Shown piece after piece: positions 12,001 to 21,638 of a stretch of DNA of 64,000 bases. A program made the translations under genes and the position numbers. Numbering within the stretch: the stretch's first letter is position 1; each line of letters begins with the position of its first letter. This DNA comes from Anaeramoeba flamelloides (Eukaryota; Metamonada; Anaeramoebidae), in NCBI GenBank assembly GCA_027625915.1, contig JANTQA010000008.1, positions 3,675,001 to 3,739,000 on the forward strand, given 5' to 3'. Under the pieces are notes generated by a model that saw only the letters and a list, made by a program, of their open reading frames with translations, did no database searches and was not told where the DNA came from.

Positions 12001-13738
12001 AAATCTATTGATTAATTAGTTTTCTTTCGGACATATATCAACAATTCTTTGATGTGTATTATTCTGCTTATTTCTCATTTTTTCTCAGAAGGCCAATTCT
12101 ATAAAATAATTGATATAGGAAAAAAATGTTTTTTTTTGGATACCCCTTTGACTGAAACAGAGTTTATCTTTTCTTATACAGTTTCTGTGATTTCTGTGAT
12201 TTCTGTGTCTCAGTTAATTTTCACAATTAAAAACCCAGTTTAACGTTAGTTTCCAGTTTCACTTTTTTTATTTTTATTATTTTATTTGTTATCATTTTTT
12301 CATACATTAACCTGAATTGTCATGCACCCGATTTAGGATTATATCCCATCAACAACAAACTTTTAACAAAAGTTGTCGAACGTCTTCACTTCAAATTCCT
12401 CTCGATATTTGTTAATGTGTCTCCACACTTCGGTCTTGACTACTATTTGTTGTAAAGGAAAATGTTCAAAATTTTCTTTCAGCTTTTTAAAAATTGTTTA
12501 TTTTATAAGAACAAAGTCAAATTTTGACTATTTAATTCAACAAATCAGTTATATTATGGTTTCGTCTTTTAAGAATTGAAAACTTTGATGATTTCTTTTT
12601 CTTTCTGAGTTTTTGGAATTTTTTTTTGAAAAGCTGAATTACAAAATTGTTCCTTTTATTTTTCAATTAACAGTAAACTTAACTCAAATCAAAAATCATT
12701 TTCGGCTTCGCTAATGCTCCAACAATGTGTTAACTTTTGATATTTGGTATAAAATTCTCATTTTGAACTGATAAGGGTCGTTAATTTCTCATTTATTATC
12801 TCTCAAGCAAAAAAAAAAAGTTTTCAAAAGCCACAAAGATTGTAAAAGAAAGCCATCAAGGTTGAAAAATTGAAGAGAGAAGAAGAAAAAAAAAAAGCAC
12901 TTACATTTGTTTGGTGGTGTTTTTAATGTTATTGTTTCATTTTGGTAATCTTCTTTAAAGGAGTCGAAACATATGATACTTTCAAAAGTTTTGTATAAGA
13001 ACGGTTCACATTTTTCGCCTAAAATGTCCATATATTCGAATAATATTTCTGCACCATTAGCCCTTGTATCTGGCTTATTTTCCAAGCTACACAAAAAGAT
13101 CATTAATTCATCTAATTGTTGAATACAAGTAATATGGGAGTATAAATTAAAGAAGGTTTTTTTCTCTTAATTAGGAAATCTAGCATTATTTCAAAAAATT
13201 GAAGAAAACTGAAAAAAAGAAAAAAAAAAACAAAAAAACAAAAAATTTTTACTAAAGCTTCGGTGTTGCCATTTTTTTTGAAACAGATCTTGACAATATA
13301 TTAATAGTTTGTGTGTGTGTAAAAATAGGAGTGATAAATTTCCAGATTTTGGTAATTTTCTTTCTTTTTATATTAAAGTGATTTTTTTTTTAAAGTTTTT
13401 TGTTTTTTATTTTTTGTTGTTGTTGTTGTTTTTTGTTTTATATTTGTTGTTAGTTTTTGATAAAGAAGATAATTTTAGAATTCAACTGGCTTTTTCTTCA
13501 AAATTTAAATCAAACTTTTCGAAGTCACCCCTTGTCCTTTTGTTTGGTACCCATAATATGAATCTATCATAATGGAATATAATTTTGAAGAGTTTTGAAA
13601 ATAAAGCTCTTCTTCTTGCTGTTTATTCGGTTCGAGTAAGTTTATGTATTCAACAAAGGCCTTCAATCTTTGTAAACTTTTTTTATTTAAATCAGAAAAA
13701 TATTCTTTTTTTTTGATTGCTTGTTTTGTTTCAATCAT
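1..13738 (-). CDS. RALGAPA: Ral GTPase-activating protein alpha-subunit homologue (5' complete, 3' end cut by the window)
   Basis: GTPase activator for Ral/Rheb-type small G proteins; in animals the alpha subunit works in a complex with RALGAPB. Hand-built exons, 5' to 3': 13738-13529, 13163-12905, 9953-9756, 9634-9423, 9288-8983, 6095-5826, 5700-5636, 5535-5471, 4054 to 1. All eight junctions keep phase, giving about 1879 residues to the window edge (human RALGAPA1 is about 2036). The first exon matches the family N-terminus (KSLQRLKAFVEYI). Later blocks follow the family in order: EIFRQALLLP, the EVSQIYDRLHKILLI region, KEWSFVCIQW, and the helical block around IPYLELFAPIFF. A Glu-Lys repeat (about residues 1585-1610) separates this from the RapGAP domain, which is recognised by FHYCRLLLSHLG, IGVLYVKED, FEEFVSNIGWEVDL and IFHVST at the edge. 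The catalytic Asn segment should lie just outside. The first junction (donor GTGACT) is the least certain. The start is the first in-frame ATG. Confidence 0.9.
811..882 (-). repeat. Hexanucleotide repeat encoding Glu-Lys
   Basis: A purine hexamer array on the coding strand (GAAAAG/GAAAAA units) encodes alternating Glu-Lys within the RalGAP exon. Flanking low-complexity blocks (Glu-Asn near 920-985 and 1090-1130) extend the linker. The array stays in frame with the catalytic domain downstream. Confidence 0.85.
4575..5231 (+). mobile_element. Family J non-autonomous DNA transposon, copy J1
   Basis: A 657-bp element in RalGAP intron 8. Its right end is GTGAGTCACAATTTTTGAAA followed by TGGGGTTT. 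Its left end begins AAACTAAATTATTTTTCAAA and reaches GAATCAC, so the ends form imperfect inverted repeats. The interior holds a long pyrimidine tract. Copies or fragments recur at 16690-17104, 24942-25520 (inverted), 30038-30650 and 36972-37320 (inverted). No transposase reading frame is visible. Confidence 0.7.
6096..8404. other. Left part of RalGAP intron 5, nothing recognised
   Basis: AT-rich intron sequence with A/T homopolymers. I see no exon, RNA gene or assignable repeat here, only short unrelated stop-bounded frames. Confidence 0.5.
8405..8936 (+). mobile_element. Family A non-autonomous DNA transposon, copy A1
   Basis: A 532-bp element with imperfect terminal inverted repeats: left AAACTAGATTCCAAAAATTT, right ending AAATTTTTGAAACGGGGTTT, flanked by TA-rich sequence. 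It lies in RalGAP intron 5. A near-identical interior (including CATTTGATCGATCAACAATT) recurs at 28244-28780, and diverged copies occur at 55262-55796 (inverted) and 61080-61631. It has no long reading frame. Confidence 0.8.
10150..10255 (+). repeat. Dispersed repeat M, copy M1
   Basis: Begins TATAATCTTGCCTACAATAG and continues through a segment ending near AAGTACC. The same string, diverged, is found on the other strand at 62431-62521. No termini or coding capacity could be defined. Confidence 0.5.
10255..10555. repeat. Tandem repeat passing into a near-perfect palindrome
   Basis: Units of roughly 50 bases (TTCTAGGTTTTTTTGAGTTT plus CTATTTATTTGTGAAG) recur four to five times from 10255. The segment about 10329-10412 is then matched as an inverted copy at about 10472-10553, with a spacer of about 60 bases. 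Both arms contain the AT-rich core AAAATC-GAT-AGATTTT. The arms could form a cruciform in DNA or a long hairpin in the RalGAP pre-mRNA, where this lies in intron 2. Confidence 0.8.
10742..11117 (+). mobile_element. Family E foldback element with long inverted ends
   Basis: A 376-bp element whose ends are inverted repeats of about 70 bases. The left end begins CACAAGAGTAAATACCAATG and the right end, reverse complemented, begins CACAAGTGTAAATACCAATG. The interior has no convincing coding sequence; the frame at 10878-11096 is a by-product of the inverted end. It lies in RalGAP intron 2 and only one copy is in this window. Confidence 0.75.
11340..12045 (+). repeat. Dispersed repeat F, copy F1, interrupted by a family G element
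   Basis: Shares a long diverged alignment with 56690-57425, including an AACCTAATTCA segment, TTGCAAGATCAATAGTCACT, and TTTTTAAGAAAATCTATTGA near its right end. F1 carries an insertion at 11762-11928 that F2 lacks, while F2 carries a family B element that F1 lacks. The outer limits are approximate and no terminal repeats were identified. Confidence 0.6.
11762..11928 (+). mobile_element. Family G short foldback element, copy G1 (nested in F1)
   Basis: About 165 bases. The right end is CAAATACCAG followed by TA; the left end (TTGATATTTG) is degraded. Related copies at 33577-33737 and 39207-39373 begin CTGGTATTTG or CTGGCATTTA. The inside shares TTTCCTTTTTCAAATAG and AATGAAGT-type blocks. Confidence 0.6.
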
Positions 13739-16038
13739 TTTTTTTTTAAAAACAAAAATCAAGAGAAAATTTACAAAAAATGATTTTTGAGAAAAAAAAT
13801 AGGTATGTTAATGTTTTTCTTTTTAGATCTTACCATCCAATTTTGGATTTTTCTATTTAAATTCTTTTTCACAAACAAAAACTAAAAAGGGAAATTTTTT
13901 TTTCGATATGGGAAATGTAAAAGTCAAATTCGGTTAAGTCAAATAATAATGGTTTTTGTTTGAACTGTCAAACAGATAGTACTTAATTTTGATTCTGTTT
14001 TCTCAAAAAAAAGAAATCATTTCAATATTCAAAGTCAAGCAATTCCAAAAGGGAAAAATAAAAACCAAATTGGTTTGTTGGACGAAAAATTTTCAATGTA
14101 ACCAGATCTTTTAAGCTATTCAAAAAATTCCAAATGAAAATTTTGTTCAAATAATTTTACTTTAAATTGTGTTAAAAAAGAAGTTGTCTTGGAATAATTT
14201 GTACTGAGCAAATTTTTGACTTTTGGATTTCTTTTTGAAGGACGACTCATATTTTATGCTTTGTAACAATTTAAATATAATGTTCTATCAAAGAAAAATA
14301 ATTTGGTGAGTCTCATTAAAAGAAAAGCACAATTTTTTAGATTTTTTTAATCAATCACAAAAACATTGAAAACTCAACAAACTTTTACATATTTCCGAAT
14401 AAAAGCAAAGAAAAATATAAAATTGATCAATTTTGATATTAATTCTGTTTTTTTCCCAATGGTTTATATCATATACTTACATAATTAAAACAAAATGTCT
14501 TCTGATTGGATAATAATTTGGTTATGATTGAAGGTAGGGAAAATATGTTATTCGAAATTTGAAAGGAAAATATTGAGAACAAATAGGAACATTTTGAATA
14601 ATATTATAGTTAGGGTTTTAAATTTTTGTTGTTATTTTCCCTCAATAATCTGTTTTTGATTGTTTAAATTCTTTAAAATAAATTTATTTTATATTTATTT
14701 TGCCTAAAATGTTTTTTAAGGGACTAGTAAACTAAAAAAAATCTTCAAGTAAATTTACTAACAAATTAAAAATAATTTTACGGTATCTTGAAATTGAAAA
14801 ATAAAGTAAAAATCTGATAACTACAATACATGGCTTACTTTTAATACTATTTTCAGAAATGAATTATTGTTTTTAAAAGTCTGATCCATTTTTCCCATTT
14901 TTAAAAAGTTCAATATCCAACATATTTCCAAATTAATTCAAAAAAAAATTATTTTCCTTGTAACAAGATTGAAATCTTATTGCATGTAAAGGAAGTGTAC
15001 AAAAATACACTTTAAAAATGAAACCACTAAGTTCTAAAATAACCAAGTTTAAAAAATCTACTTAATCTCAAAAAAAAATACAATATTTATTTTAAACTTG
15101 TAAAAAATATAATTTTTTGATTCAAAGAACAGACCAAATCTATTTTTTCTAGGGACCCAATGAAAAAATATGAGAAAAAGAACCAAAGAATCGAATTAAA
15201 AATTCTCCCGAAATACTTTTTTAAAACCTGGAAAATTCAACGTATTATCTAAAGAAATACTTTTTAATTTGATTATTTTTTATTAATAATTAATAGCTCA
15301 ATCTTAATTATTTCAGTAAGTCATTAACAACCCAATGGTTAAATGTATCAAATAGGTTTTACAATTATTTCTCCATTTTTTAAAGATTTTTCAATAAATA
15401 TTAGAATTCAAATTAATAATTTTAATTATAAAAAAATAATGGATATTTTTCAAAAATTAGATTATAATAAAAGTTCCTTGTTATTTATACTCTTAGTATT
15501 TGAAAAAGAATATTGACTAGTCTTTTAAATTTCAAGAAATTTAATAAATATTTGTGAATAAAATAAATGTTCAAATTTTTTAGATCTTCAAGGATACAAT
15601 ATTTAATTTATTTTTCTTGTGTATTTTTAAAATAATAGTAAAGAAACAACGTTACTTACTCATAAAGACTCTCAGAAATTACTAAAAGTGATATTTCTTC
15701 AAAAATTAAATTTTTTTGCAAATTTTTATTTGTCTAATTTGATCCAAAAATCCTAACAAAAAAGGATCAAAGATCTTTTTGACTGAAAATTCCATTGGAA
15801 AAATGAAATCTTTTAAAAATGATGATTCATTTCTCTTAAGTTGACAAACGAAGTTTCTTATCAGTTTTAATTTTATCCTTATGTAAATAATTACTCTATT
15901 ACCTTTGGGGAAAAAAATAAATAAGAGTTACTAGCCGCTGAAGAAATTTTCATTTCTTGAAATCTGAAACAATAGTTTTTACTAATTCAAAAAAGGTTTT
16001 TATTTTTTTATTATTATTACTTTTGTCTAGCTCTTTTA
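13739..16038. other. Region upstream of the RalGAP gene, no gene recognised
   Basis: AT-rich sequence 5' of the RalGAP ATG. It must hold the promoter and 5' UTR, but I cannot point to a specific element. No coding block, RNA gene or clear repeat was found on either strand. Confidence 0.5.
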
Positions 16039-16233
16039 CTGTCAGTTTCACTTTTAAAGCACAAACTTTCAACGAAATTTAAGGAACAAAAAAATCTCAG
16101 TTTCAGGAACAAAATTAAGAATTTTTTTTTTACAAATTATTTTTCTAGAACAAAAATTCTGTGCCTTAAATTGAAATTTTTATTGTACCTTAAATTTCGT
16201 TGAAAGTTTTTCCCTTAAAAGTGGAACTGATAG
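16039..16233 (+). mobile_element. Family B Tc1-like short element, copy B1
   Basis: A 195-bp foldback element bounded by TA on both sides. It begins CTGTCAGTTTCACTTTTAA and ends TTAAAAGTGGAACTGATAG. Both halves carry ACTTTCAACGAAATTTAAGG-like sequence in opposite orientation, so the element is mostly inverted repeat. Copies at 27518, 56810 and 58031 show the same ends. TA flanks and a CAGT-type end are typical of Tc1/mariner non-autonomous elements. Confidence 0.8.
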
Positions 16234-16689
16234 TATGAACATTGTTGAATAATTTTTTAGTTTTGCTGATTAAAAAAATTTTTATTTTTTAAATTTGTTC
16301 TTGAAGGGAAGAATAAAAATTATATTTAAAAAAATTGAGACCAAAAAGGATTGCTATCCGGTTGGTTTGTTTATCAAGTTACTAAACCAGATATAATTGT
16401 ATCAAAAATTTATATTTATTATATTATTGAAGCTTATTTCTTTTACTATTTAATTTTTTTCTATTTCTCTTAAAAAAATAATTGCCTTTTTTTTTTTTTT
16501 TCTGAAGAAGGAAACATTAAAATTTACTTATTTTTATTATTGAAAAAGTTTAAATTACACCCTAGATGCACTCTACTTAAATTTCCTTTTAGAAAATTTA
16601 ACTTGAAATCATATCTTCCACAATTATCAATTTATGAAAATAATCCTAATGAAATTTTATATTTTTTTTTACTTTATTCATTTTTTTTT
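16234..16689. other. Intergenic spacer, nothing recognised
   Basis: AT-rich sequence between copies B1 and J2. I see no gene, RNA or definable repeat. Confidence 0.5.
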
Positions 16690-17104
16690 GATTTTAATTT
16701 TTATATACTTTTTTTTTTTTCAAAAGACCTTGAAAAAAAAAAAAATAAAGGTCATTGAAAATACCAATCAACCTTTCGAAAATTGAGATGCTATAATGTT
16801 TTTTGAAATTAAATAACTTTATTATCAAAAAAAAAATTCCTTGTTTATATTTTTTTAGATCAAGTTCAGCAATAAAAAACCCATATACTCTTTTCAATAA
16901 TTGCGACTCTACTTTTTTTTGGTTTTTAATTTTATTTTTTATATTTTTAAAAATATTGGGTTGATATATGTTTTGAATAACCCGAAAGGAAATTATTAAT
17001 TCTCATTTACTATTCCTGAATGCCAAAGGATCTACTTTATTTTATTTTTTTTTTTTTCAATTTATTAATTCCGGTAAGTTACAATTTTTGATATAGTGTT
17101 TATT
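16690..17104 (+). mobile_element. Family J element, partial copy J2
   Basis: Resembles the right part of J1: an ATCAAGTTCAGCAATAAAAA-type block, then AATTTATTAATTCCGGTAAG, and an end TTACAATTTTTGATATAGTG. The left part cannot be aligned with confidence. Confidence 0.5.
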
Positions 17105-17414
17105 TAAAAACAATAATTTTTTCTTTTTTTTACATTCTCGATTCTTTTATAGAACCAACCATAATTTAAGGCAAATAATAATTAATAAGTGGATATCAAT
17201 TAGAATGGATTGTAACCATTATACGTAATAATATTTTTAAGAATTTAAGATTAAATTAAATCAAAAAAATTATCTAAAATATAATTATTATTTTTGTATA
17301 TAATAAAAAAAAACAATAGATAAAAAAATAGTATAATATTAATGAATAAATTCATAACAAAATAGATTAAATTAAAAAATGATAATATAACAATTATTCA
17401 AGTATACAAGATTA

Positions 17415-20400
17415 TTATTTTCTTCTTTTTCTTGAAGAGTTTGATTTAATTTTTAATTTATTTATAAATTTGTATAATTCGGTTGCATCATTTTTCGAAT
17501 TTAATTTAACAATTAACTGGGATTTGGAATTAATTTTAAATTCAATAATCTTGGGGTTATTATTTGAAATTTTGCTATTAATGTTTGTAGACAATACGAA
17601 TGATATTTTTTTTTTAATAGTTAAATCGCGATCCAAAATATTAAAAGTGACTGTTTCTGAATTAAAAATGATTTCGATATCTGACTTTTGAAACAAATGA
17701 TCAACATTGGAATCAAGAATATTTGCGTTCCATTTATGTGGTTGGTCTAAAACCTTATCTTTTACGATTTGGAATAAGTTTGAAATTTTTAATAAATCTT
17801 TATGATTTTCAAGTTTCATGTATAGTCTGCCCTTTGTTTTGTAAAATAGCATTGTTATTAGAGCCTTTGGTTTATCTTTGATTATTAAAAAAACATCATT
17901 TCGTGTGGAAGTTATTGGTGATTGTTTATCCCTTTTGATAATCACTTTGCCTCCTTTTAACACAATTTCCCCGAGGCACAACATTTCACCCTCTTTATCT
18001 ACTAATTTTATTTTAAAATGTTGCTTTTGTTCCTCTTTTCTTTTTTTATTTCTTTCTTTTAGCCTTTTATCATTTCCATAGTAATCAGCATCGTCATATT
18101 CATCATCATATCGATCATCGTCAGTATCATTTTCTTCTTGTTGCTGTTGTTTTGAATCTAACGTTTGGATATGAAACAATAATAAATTTTTTTTATAATA
18201 TTCTGAAAATTTTTCTCTTTCTTTATTATTCTGGAATTTTATTAAAAAGGGGGTTTCTTTAATAATTAGTTGGGAAATTAAATTTTCAATTTTATGTTTA
18301 TTATGCTGGGTTTCATTTAACGATTCCTTTAATTTTCTTGATTTGGTGGTGAGATGCAATTGGCCCTTGTAAATTTTGAGTTCCCCTTCGGCAGTTTGCT
18401 TATGATATTCATTTAAAATTGCTATTTTGAATGTTGACGAATTGTAGATTTCAAATTGCCTTGATTTTTCTTTTTGGCCCCTCTGAACTAATTTATAAAA
18501 ATTGTTCAGTAATTCATTTGAGTGAAATTTGATTAAAAATAATTTTGAGATACTCGGTAATTGTAATTTTCCAATTTTGGGGGTTTTTGAACTTGGTTGA
18601 AATCTGATATTTAAAATTGATTCTTCAATAAGATTTCTTTCAAGATCAAGTATTGTAACTTTGTCCTTAGCAAAATTAATTTCAGAATATCCCAGAATTT
18701 TTAATTTTTTATCCAAAATTTTAATTTTAAATTTATGAATTTCATTATTTTTTTTGTGCTTATTCCTCTGATTGCTATTGCTAGTGCTAGTGCTATTGTT
18801 ATTGTTATTATTTTCCGATTCGTTTTTAATTTTTGTTTTTGATCTTTTTTTAGTTATCTTTTTGTTTTTTGGTTCATATTTATTGTGAGTTTTAGTTGCC
18901 TTATGATCATTTTCAAGATTATTGTTCATTTTTAAAATTTGAAGAAATTTTTTTAAGTCGTGGTTTTTTTGAAATTTGAATCTATAATTTTGGTGTTTTA
19001 TTCTTAGAATTATTTTCCTTTTCGTGTATGAAAATTTTACTTTATCATTATTTTCAGAATATATTTTCCCGTCAATATTTTTGAATTTTATTTTTTTCTT
19101 CGAAATAATTATATAACTATTGCCAATGTGTTTATATTTTTCGTTTAATAATTCAATTTCGAATTTTAATTCTTCTTCTTTATTGTTTCCGTTATTGTCA
19201 GTGTTGATGAATTTGTCTTTATGTTTGTTTTTGTCTTTATTATTGTTGTCTTCGTTGATGTCCTTGTCATTCTTATTTTTGACTTTGTTGTTGTTGTTGT
19301 TGTTGTTATTATTATTATTGCTGCTGCTGCTATCTTTGTTTTCATCTTTATTGTTTTTGAAATCGGAATCATCATCTGTAATTTCTTCATTATAGCTAGT
19401 TGAATTTATTTTTAATTTTGACTCAATTGTATTTGGAACTAAATTTTGAAGAAATTGTTCGAATTCGAAGGTTTTTTTGAATTTAATTACATAATATTGC
19501 TCGTTCATTGTTAAAAGACCAATATTTTTATCATTATTAATGACCTGGAAATTAATTAATTCCAATCTACAAACCTTTAATTGGTTTCCTGGTAAAATTA
19601 TTTTCATTTGTTTCTTGATAAAATAAATTCTACATTTATCTTTATATTCCCCTTTGCTGTTTTGTAAATAAACAGCAAATTCTTTATTTTCCTGATCGTT
19701 ATTATTATGATCAGATTTTTTTAATTGTGTAAGTTTTTTATTAAAATCAAAACCCTTATGGTTTTCTTTCCCTTTTTGATCTGGCTCTTGTCTTTCTTTG
19801 GATTCAGTTAAATCATTAATATCATCCCTTGGAATTAATTCTTTTTCTGTTTTTTTTAATTCTATATTATCATCTTGGGATGTTTGTTCTTCGTTATTAT
19901 TATTGTTTGTGTCTTCACTGGATTCGTATTCTGATTTAGATCCAGAATCTGTGTTAGATAGTGTTACTGGTAATTCAATTTTTTGATTTTTCAATGATAT
20001 GTTTTCTTTGATGTTATGCTTTATCATCGTAACATTTGTTGGTGGGGTTTCATTCTCATTTTTTTGGTTTTCTATATTTGTTTCTTGTTTGAGTTCTTGT
20101 TCTTGTTCTTGTTCTTGTTTTTGTTCCTGGACTTGTTCTTGTTCTTGTTCTTGTTCTTGTTCTTGTTCTTGTTCTTTTTCTTTTTCTTTTTCTTTTTCTT
20201 TTTCTTTTTCTTTTTCTTTTTCTGTTTCTTTTTCTTTGTGAATTTTGGTTTGTTTTTTTTGGTTTGTTTTTTCATTATGATTTTTTTCCAGATCTTCTTT
20301 TTTTTCTTTTGGTTTGTCTTCATTTTCAATTTTGATGCATTTGTGATTCTTGTTATTGTTCAAATTTTCATTTATTTCTTTTATTTTCATATCTGTGTCA

Positions 20401-21638
20401 GTATTGTCTTTTATTTGTTTTTCTTCTCTCGACAAATTATTTTCTTCTTTTTCAGTACCAATTGCTTCAAATTCTAATTTGTCTTCTTTGGAATCTAAAG
20501 TACGAAGACTAATATTTGAAACATAATTTCCAGTTTCTTCATTACTTTGGTTGTATGTTTCTTTCTTTTCTTGTAGTTGTGGACGTGTTTTGATTGTTTT
20601 GAAGTTAATTCTTGTTGGAATTTTCTGTTTTTTCTCTTCTATTTGGCCAGTGTTCATAAATTGTTTTTCAACTTTTTCTTCTTTTTCAACTTTTTCTTCG
20701 TTTGCTTCTTTTTCTTCCTCATCTGAGGAACTTTCTGAGTTGTCTTCAAAATCAAAAATGTCATCAAATAAATGATCATTTCTTTCTTGTTCCAAGAGTT
20801 GCTTTTCTTTTATTAATTCTTCGTCTTCTTCATTTTTTCCAAAGTCACTGTCACTCCCGCTATTACTCGAATGTTTTGAAGAATGGGAATTTATCGAGTC
20901 CGAGGAATTACCGCTGTTAATGGAATCATTGAAACCAAAAAGATCTTCGTTCTCTGAAAGGTTGAAATCTAATTTACTTTTCAATAATTCTAACTCTCGT
21001 TTTTCTTGTTCCAAATAAAGGTCGTCAGAAGAGAGTGATGTTGAAACATCGGAAATGATTTCATTGAGAAAGTTTTCTGAAGTTTTGCTAATTTCTTGTG
21101 TGTGCAGTTTTCTTGTTTGGCGTGGCGTTGTGATTGGCGTTGTAAGTGGTGTTGTAAGTGGAGTTGACGAGCTTGGGGTTTGGTAATTTGGAGAATGCTT
21201 GACAAAAAAATCTTCGTCGATCCATAGCTCAAGTTCAGAGTCACTGTTTTCAAATTCGATTGTTTCTTTCTTTTCATTTTTGGATTCTTGGTTTTTGGAA
21301 TTATTTTTTTCTTTTTGCAATCTTTTGACTTCGCTTTCAAAATCTTTGGAGTTGGTTTTGTGTTTAATATTTTCATTTTTATCTTCTTCTTTTTCAGTGT
21401 CCTCTTCACAAATGCAAAATATTGTATCACCAGAATCTAAAACGTCAACAATACAATCGTTTGGGAATAAAAATTCATTTTGATCGTTTTTCAAAAAAGT
21501 GATTTTGGTTTTGCTAAAAATATTCCTTGATTCAATAATGGACAGAAGCGTTGAGATTTTCAAATCTTGAGGATTGCTTATTGGAACCCTCATTTTGTTT
21601 TCCTTTATGTGTGCAGTAACGTGAAATTTTTGGGACAT
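17415..21638 (-). CDS. Large protein with N-terminal ubiquitin-like segment and about six PH-like repeats
   Basis: A single-exon frame of 1407 residues starting at MSQKFHVTAH; the frame is open a few codons upstream without another ATG. Residues 1-80 look like a ubiquitin-fold module (FHVTAHIKENKMRVPI, then LLSIIESRN and DVLDSGDTIFCIC). A long acidic, Ser/Glu-rich linker follows, with a Gln-Glu/Lys-Glu tract near 470-525. From about 650 to the end, blocks of 80-90 residues recur (about 650-735, 825-900, 965-1050, 1070-1155, 1205-1290, 1300-1400). Several open with K-F-x-I-x-(I/L)-L or a close variant, continue through short beta-like strands and end in a helix such as ELYKFINKL. This pattern fits PH-like domains, so lipid or protein binding is a reasonable guess, but I do not recognise the protein. 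A basic tail (SSRKRRK) ends it. Expression is not proven. Confidence 0.8.
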   Translation of the reverse strand: MSQKFHVTAHIKENKMRVPISNPQDLKISTLLSIIESRNIFSKTKITFLKNDQNEFLFPNDCIVDVLDSGDTIFCICEEDTEKEEDKNENIKHKTNSKDFESEVKRLQKEKNNSKNQESKNEKKETIEFENSDSELELWIDEDFFVKHSPNYQTPSSSTPLTTPLTTPITTPRQTRKLHTQEISKTSENFLNEIISDVSTSLSSDDLYLEQEKRELELLKSKLDFNLSENEDLFGFNDSINSGNSSDSINSHSSKHSSNSGSDSDFGKNEEDEELIKEKQLLEQERNDHLFDDIFDFEDNSESSSDEEEKEANEEKVEKEEKVEKQFMNTGQIEEKKQKIPTRINFKTIKTRPQLQEKKETYNQSNEETGNYVSNISLRTLDSKEDKLEFEAIGTEKEENNLSREEKQIKDNTDTDMKIKEINENLNNNKNHKCIKIENEDKPKEKKEDLEKNHNEKTNQKKQTKIHKEKETEKEKEKEKEKEKEKEKEQEQEQEQEQEQEQVQEQKQEQEQEQELKQETNIENQKNENETPPTNVTMIKHNIKENISLKNQKIELPVTLSNTDSGSKSEYESSEDTNNNNNEEQTSQDDNIELKKTEKELIPRDDINDLTESKERQEPDQKGKENHKGFDFNKKLTQLKKSDHNNNDQENKEFAVYLQNSKGEYKDKCRIYFIKKQMKIILPGNQLKVCRLELINFQVINNDKNIGLLTMNEQYYVIKFKKTFEFEQFLQNLVPNTIESKLKINSTSYNEEITDDDSDFKNNKDENKDSSSSNNNNNNNNNNNKVKNKNDKDINEDNNNKDKNKHKDKFINTDNNGNNKEEELKFEIELLNEKYKHIGNSYIIISKKKIKFKNIDGKIYSENNDKVKFSYTKRKIILRIKHQNYRFKFQKNHDLKKFLQILKMNNNLENDHKATKTHNKYEPKNKKITKKRSKTKIKNESENNNNNNSTSTSNSNQRNKHKKNNEIHKFKIKILDKKLKILGYSEINFAKDKVTILDLERNLIEESILNIRFQPSSKTPKIGKLQLPSISKLFLIKFHSNELLNNFYKLVQRGQKEKSRQFEIYNSSTFKIAILNEYHKQTAEGELKIYKGQLHLTTKSRKLKESLNETQHNKHKIENLISQLIIKETPFLIKFQNNKEREKFSEYYKKNLLLFHIQTLDSKQQQQEENDTDDDRYDDEYDDADYYGNDKRLKERNKKRKEEQKQHFKIKLVDKEGEMLCLGEIVLKGGKVIIKRDKQSPITSTRNDVFLIIKDKPKALITMLFYKTKGRLYMKLENHKDLLKISNLFQIVKDKVLDQPHKWNANILDSNVDHLFQKSDIEIIFNSETVTFNILDRDLTIKKKISFVLSTNINSKISNNNPKIIEFKINSKSQLIVKLNSKNDATELYKFINKLKIKSNSSRKRRK

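Noticed and set aside
12373-12579. 68-codon plus frame in RalGAP intron 2
   Set aside because: It has no ATG start and no homology, and runs opposite to the host gene.
20016-20477. 153-codon plus frame of Phe/Leu
   Set aside because: It is the antisense of the Glu/Gln/Lys tract in the PH-repeat gene.
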